DNA of 5,753 bases from an uncultured Lachnospiraceae bacterium. Its GTDB lineage: Bacteria; Bacillota_A; Clostridia; Lachnospirales; Lachnospiraceae. Position 1 is the stretch's first letter, and every line of letters begins with the position of its first letter. The stretch is taken from NCBI GenBank assembly GCA_947178085.1, contig CAMWWS010000193.1, positions 1 to 5,753 of the forward strand, given 5' to 3'. Under the pieces are notes generated by a model that did no database searches, was not told where the DNA came from, and saw nothing but the letters and a program-made list of their open reading frames with translations. A program made the translations under genes and the position numbers. Positions 4,874 to 5,753 of the stretch are shown here, in pieces.

Positions 4874-5753
4874 TCAAATCTCCATCGCAGTTTTCAACTT
4901 TGGCAATCGTATAAACATGATAATTGCACATACAAGCAGTCCGGACATCCCGAGCAGCCCGGTAGGGTTGGGGCCTAACAGTCCGCTTTTATGTGACACT
5001 GAAATTAATACCGGAATCTCGCCTATTACATTAACTGCTCCATGTATAATAGCGCAATACATGGCATTGTTGCTTATTACCATAACATAGGCACAAATGA
5101 TACCCAATGTCATACATACCACCATCATCATAAACATATTACTCCACGGTGCCCCTGTATTTTCCGAGCTGTAATTAAATCCAAAGAAAATTAATGGTAA
5201 ATGAGCTACTCCCCAATAAAAACCATTAAGCAGTACTCCTTTTCTCATTCCATACACTGCAATTTGTTTTGGAAGCAGATATTCCCTCCAGCCAATTTCT
5301 TCTCCAAGCTCCAGTAATTGCAAAGGAATACACAATGCTGCAATTAGCACACATACAATGCCGAATCGGAACGGGCTATTGATAGTTATAGCGTAATCCT
5401 TTCCCAATAAGCTGCCAATATCTAACAATCCACTATATTGCTTAGGAAATATCATAAAGTACAATGCTGCCCCAATAACAATTAAAATACTGGGAACAAA
5501 TGCACAAAAAAACCATAACATAGGTTTTTTCCAAACCTTTATGGAACAGCGCCATTTTGTTTTATCTTTCGTAATGCGTCTTGTCATAATAGCAGACATA
5601 ACAGGAAATGCCGTAAACCCTTTTTGTAAAATCTGATATGCAATACTCCCATTAGAGGCTTGCGTAAAATATGCTGTTATGCCTAGAAAATAACAGACAC
5701 CTAAAACCAAATACAAGTATATTTTAATTTGTACTTTATTATCACTCTTGGTA
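4874..5753 (-). CDS. CPBP-family (CAAX/Abi) intramembrane glutamic protease, 5' end cut by the window
   Basis: A multi-pass membrane protein with about seven to eight hydrophobic segments, of which 292 residues are visible. The three CPBP motifs are present in order: the EExxxR-type motif in LGEEIGWREYLLPK (bases about 5267-5308), a WGVAH-type motif with the second conserved His (about 5201-5215), and HGAVN (about 5030-5044). These Glu and His residues form the intramembrane active site in the Rce1/MmRce1 family. Bacterial members act in CAAX-like processing, bacteriocin self-immunity or signalling; no bacteriocin gene is visible, so the role is open. The frame stays open to the window edge with no ATG. 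A TTG at 5716 would start inside a hydrophobic helix, and the preceding codons encode a polar, basic stretch (TKSDNKVQIKIY), a normal cytoplasmic N-terminus. The true start is therefore probably a few codons beyond the edge. It is the first visible gene of the minus-strand cluster. Confidence 0.88.
   Translation of the reverse strand, partial: TKSDNKVQIKIYLYLVLGVCYFLGITAYFTQASNGSIAYQILQKGFTAFPVMSAIMTRRITKDKTKWRCSIKVWKKPMLWFFCAFVPSILIVIGAALYFMIFPKQYSGLLDIGSLLGKDYAITINSPFRFGIVCVLIAALCIPLQLLELGEEIGWREYLLPKQIAVYGMRKGVLLNGFYWGVAHLPLIFFGFNYSSENTGAPWSNMFMMMVVCMTLGIICAYVMVISNNAMYCAIIHGAVNVIGEIPVLISVSHKSGLLGPNPTGLLGMSGLLVCAIIMFIRLPKLKTAMEI

Noticed and set aside
5042..5753. CPBP protein as a bacteriocin-immunity gene
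   Set aside because: No double-glycine leader peptide, bacteriocin or dedicated transporter is visible in the window, so the specific role is not supported.

Overview
The window looks like a chromosomal segment of an AT-rich, low-GC Gram-positive bacterium, most likely an anaerobic Clostridia/Lachnospiraceae-type gut organism. The signs are strong AGGAGG-type ribosome binding sites, short intergenic gaps, an A/T-biased codon choice, a bacterial ferredoxin fusion, and gene families typical of that group. The host assignment is an inference, since no taxonomic marker gene is present. Coding density is very high and no gene-free stretch exceeds 50 bases.

Left half (1-2854, plus strand): four genes in one direction, very probably one transcript. 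They are the C-terminal part of a SnoaL-like (NTF2-fold) protein cut by the window edge, a flavin-binding PPOX-like domain fused to a two-cluster 4Fe-4S ferredoxin domain, a class M sirtuin (SirTM), and a zinc-type macrodomain protein. The sirtuin carries Gln where ordinary deacetylases have the catalytic His, and the macrodomain carries the Cys/His/Cys insert of zinc-dependent macrodomains. Together these are the writer and eraser of a protein mono-ADP-ribosylation switch. In described SirTM operons of staphylococci and streptococci the pair sits with a lipoylated GcvH-like carrier (GcvH-L) and a lipoate ligase (LplA2). Neither is present here; the immediate partner is a redox flavin/Fe-S protein. 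This is the most interesting feature of the window.

Right half (2892-5753, minus strand): a convergent four-gene cluster read right to left. It comprises a CPBP/CAAX-type membrane protease (5' end outside the window), a small GNAT acetyltransferase, a GNAT-NUDIX fusion protein, and an acetyltransferase strongly resembling aminoglycoside 6'-N-acetyltransferases of the AAC(6')-Iy/Iaa type. Gaps are 44, 44 and 16 bases and each gene has its own good ribosome binding site, so co-transcription is likely. The set looks like a small-molecule modification or detoxification cluster.

The two operons meet tail to tail across 37 AT-rich bases (2855-2891) with no convincing intrinsic terminator. I saw no RNA genes, CRISPR arrays, insertion sequences or attachment sites.
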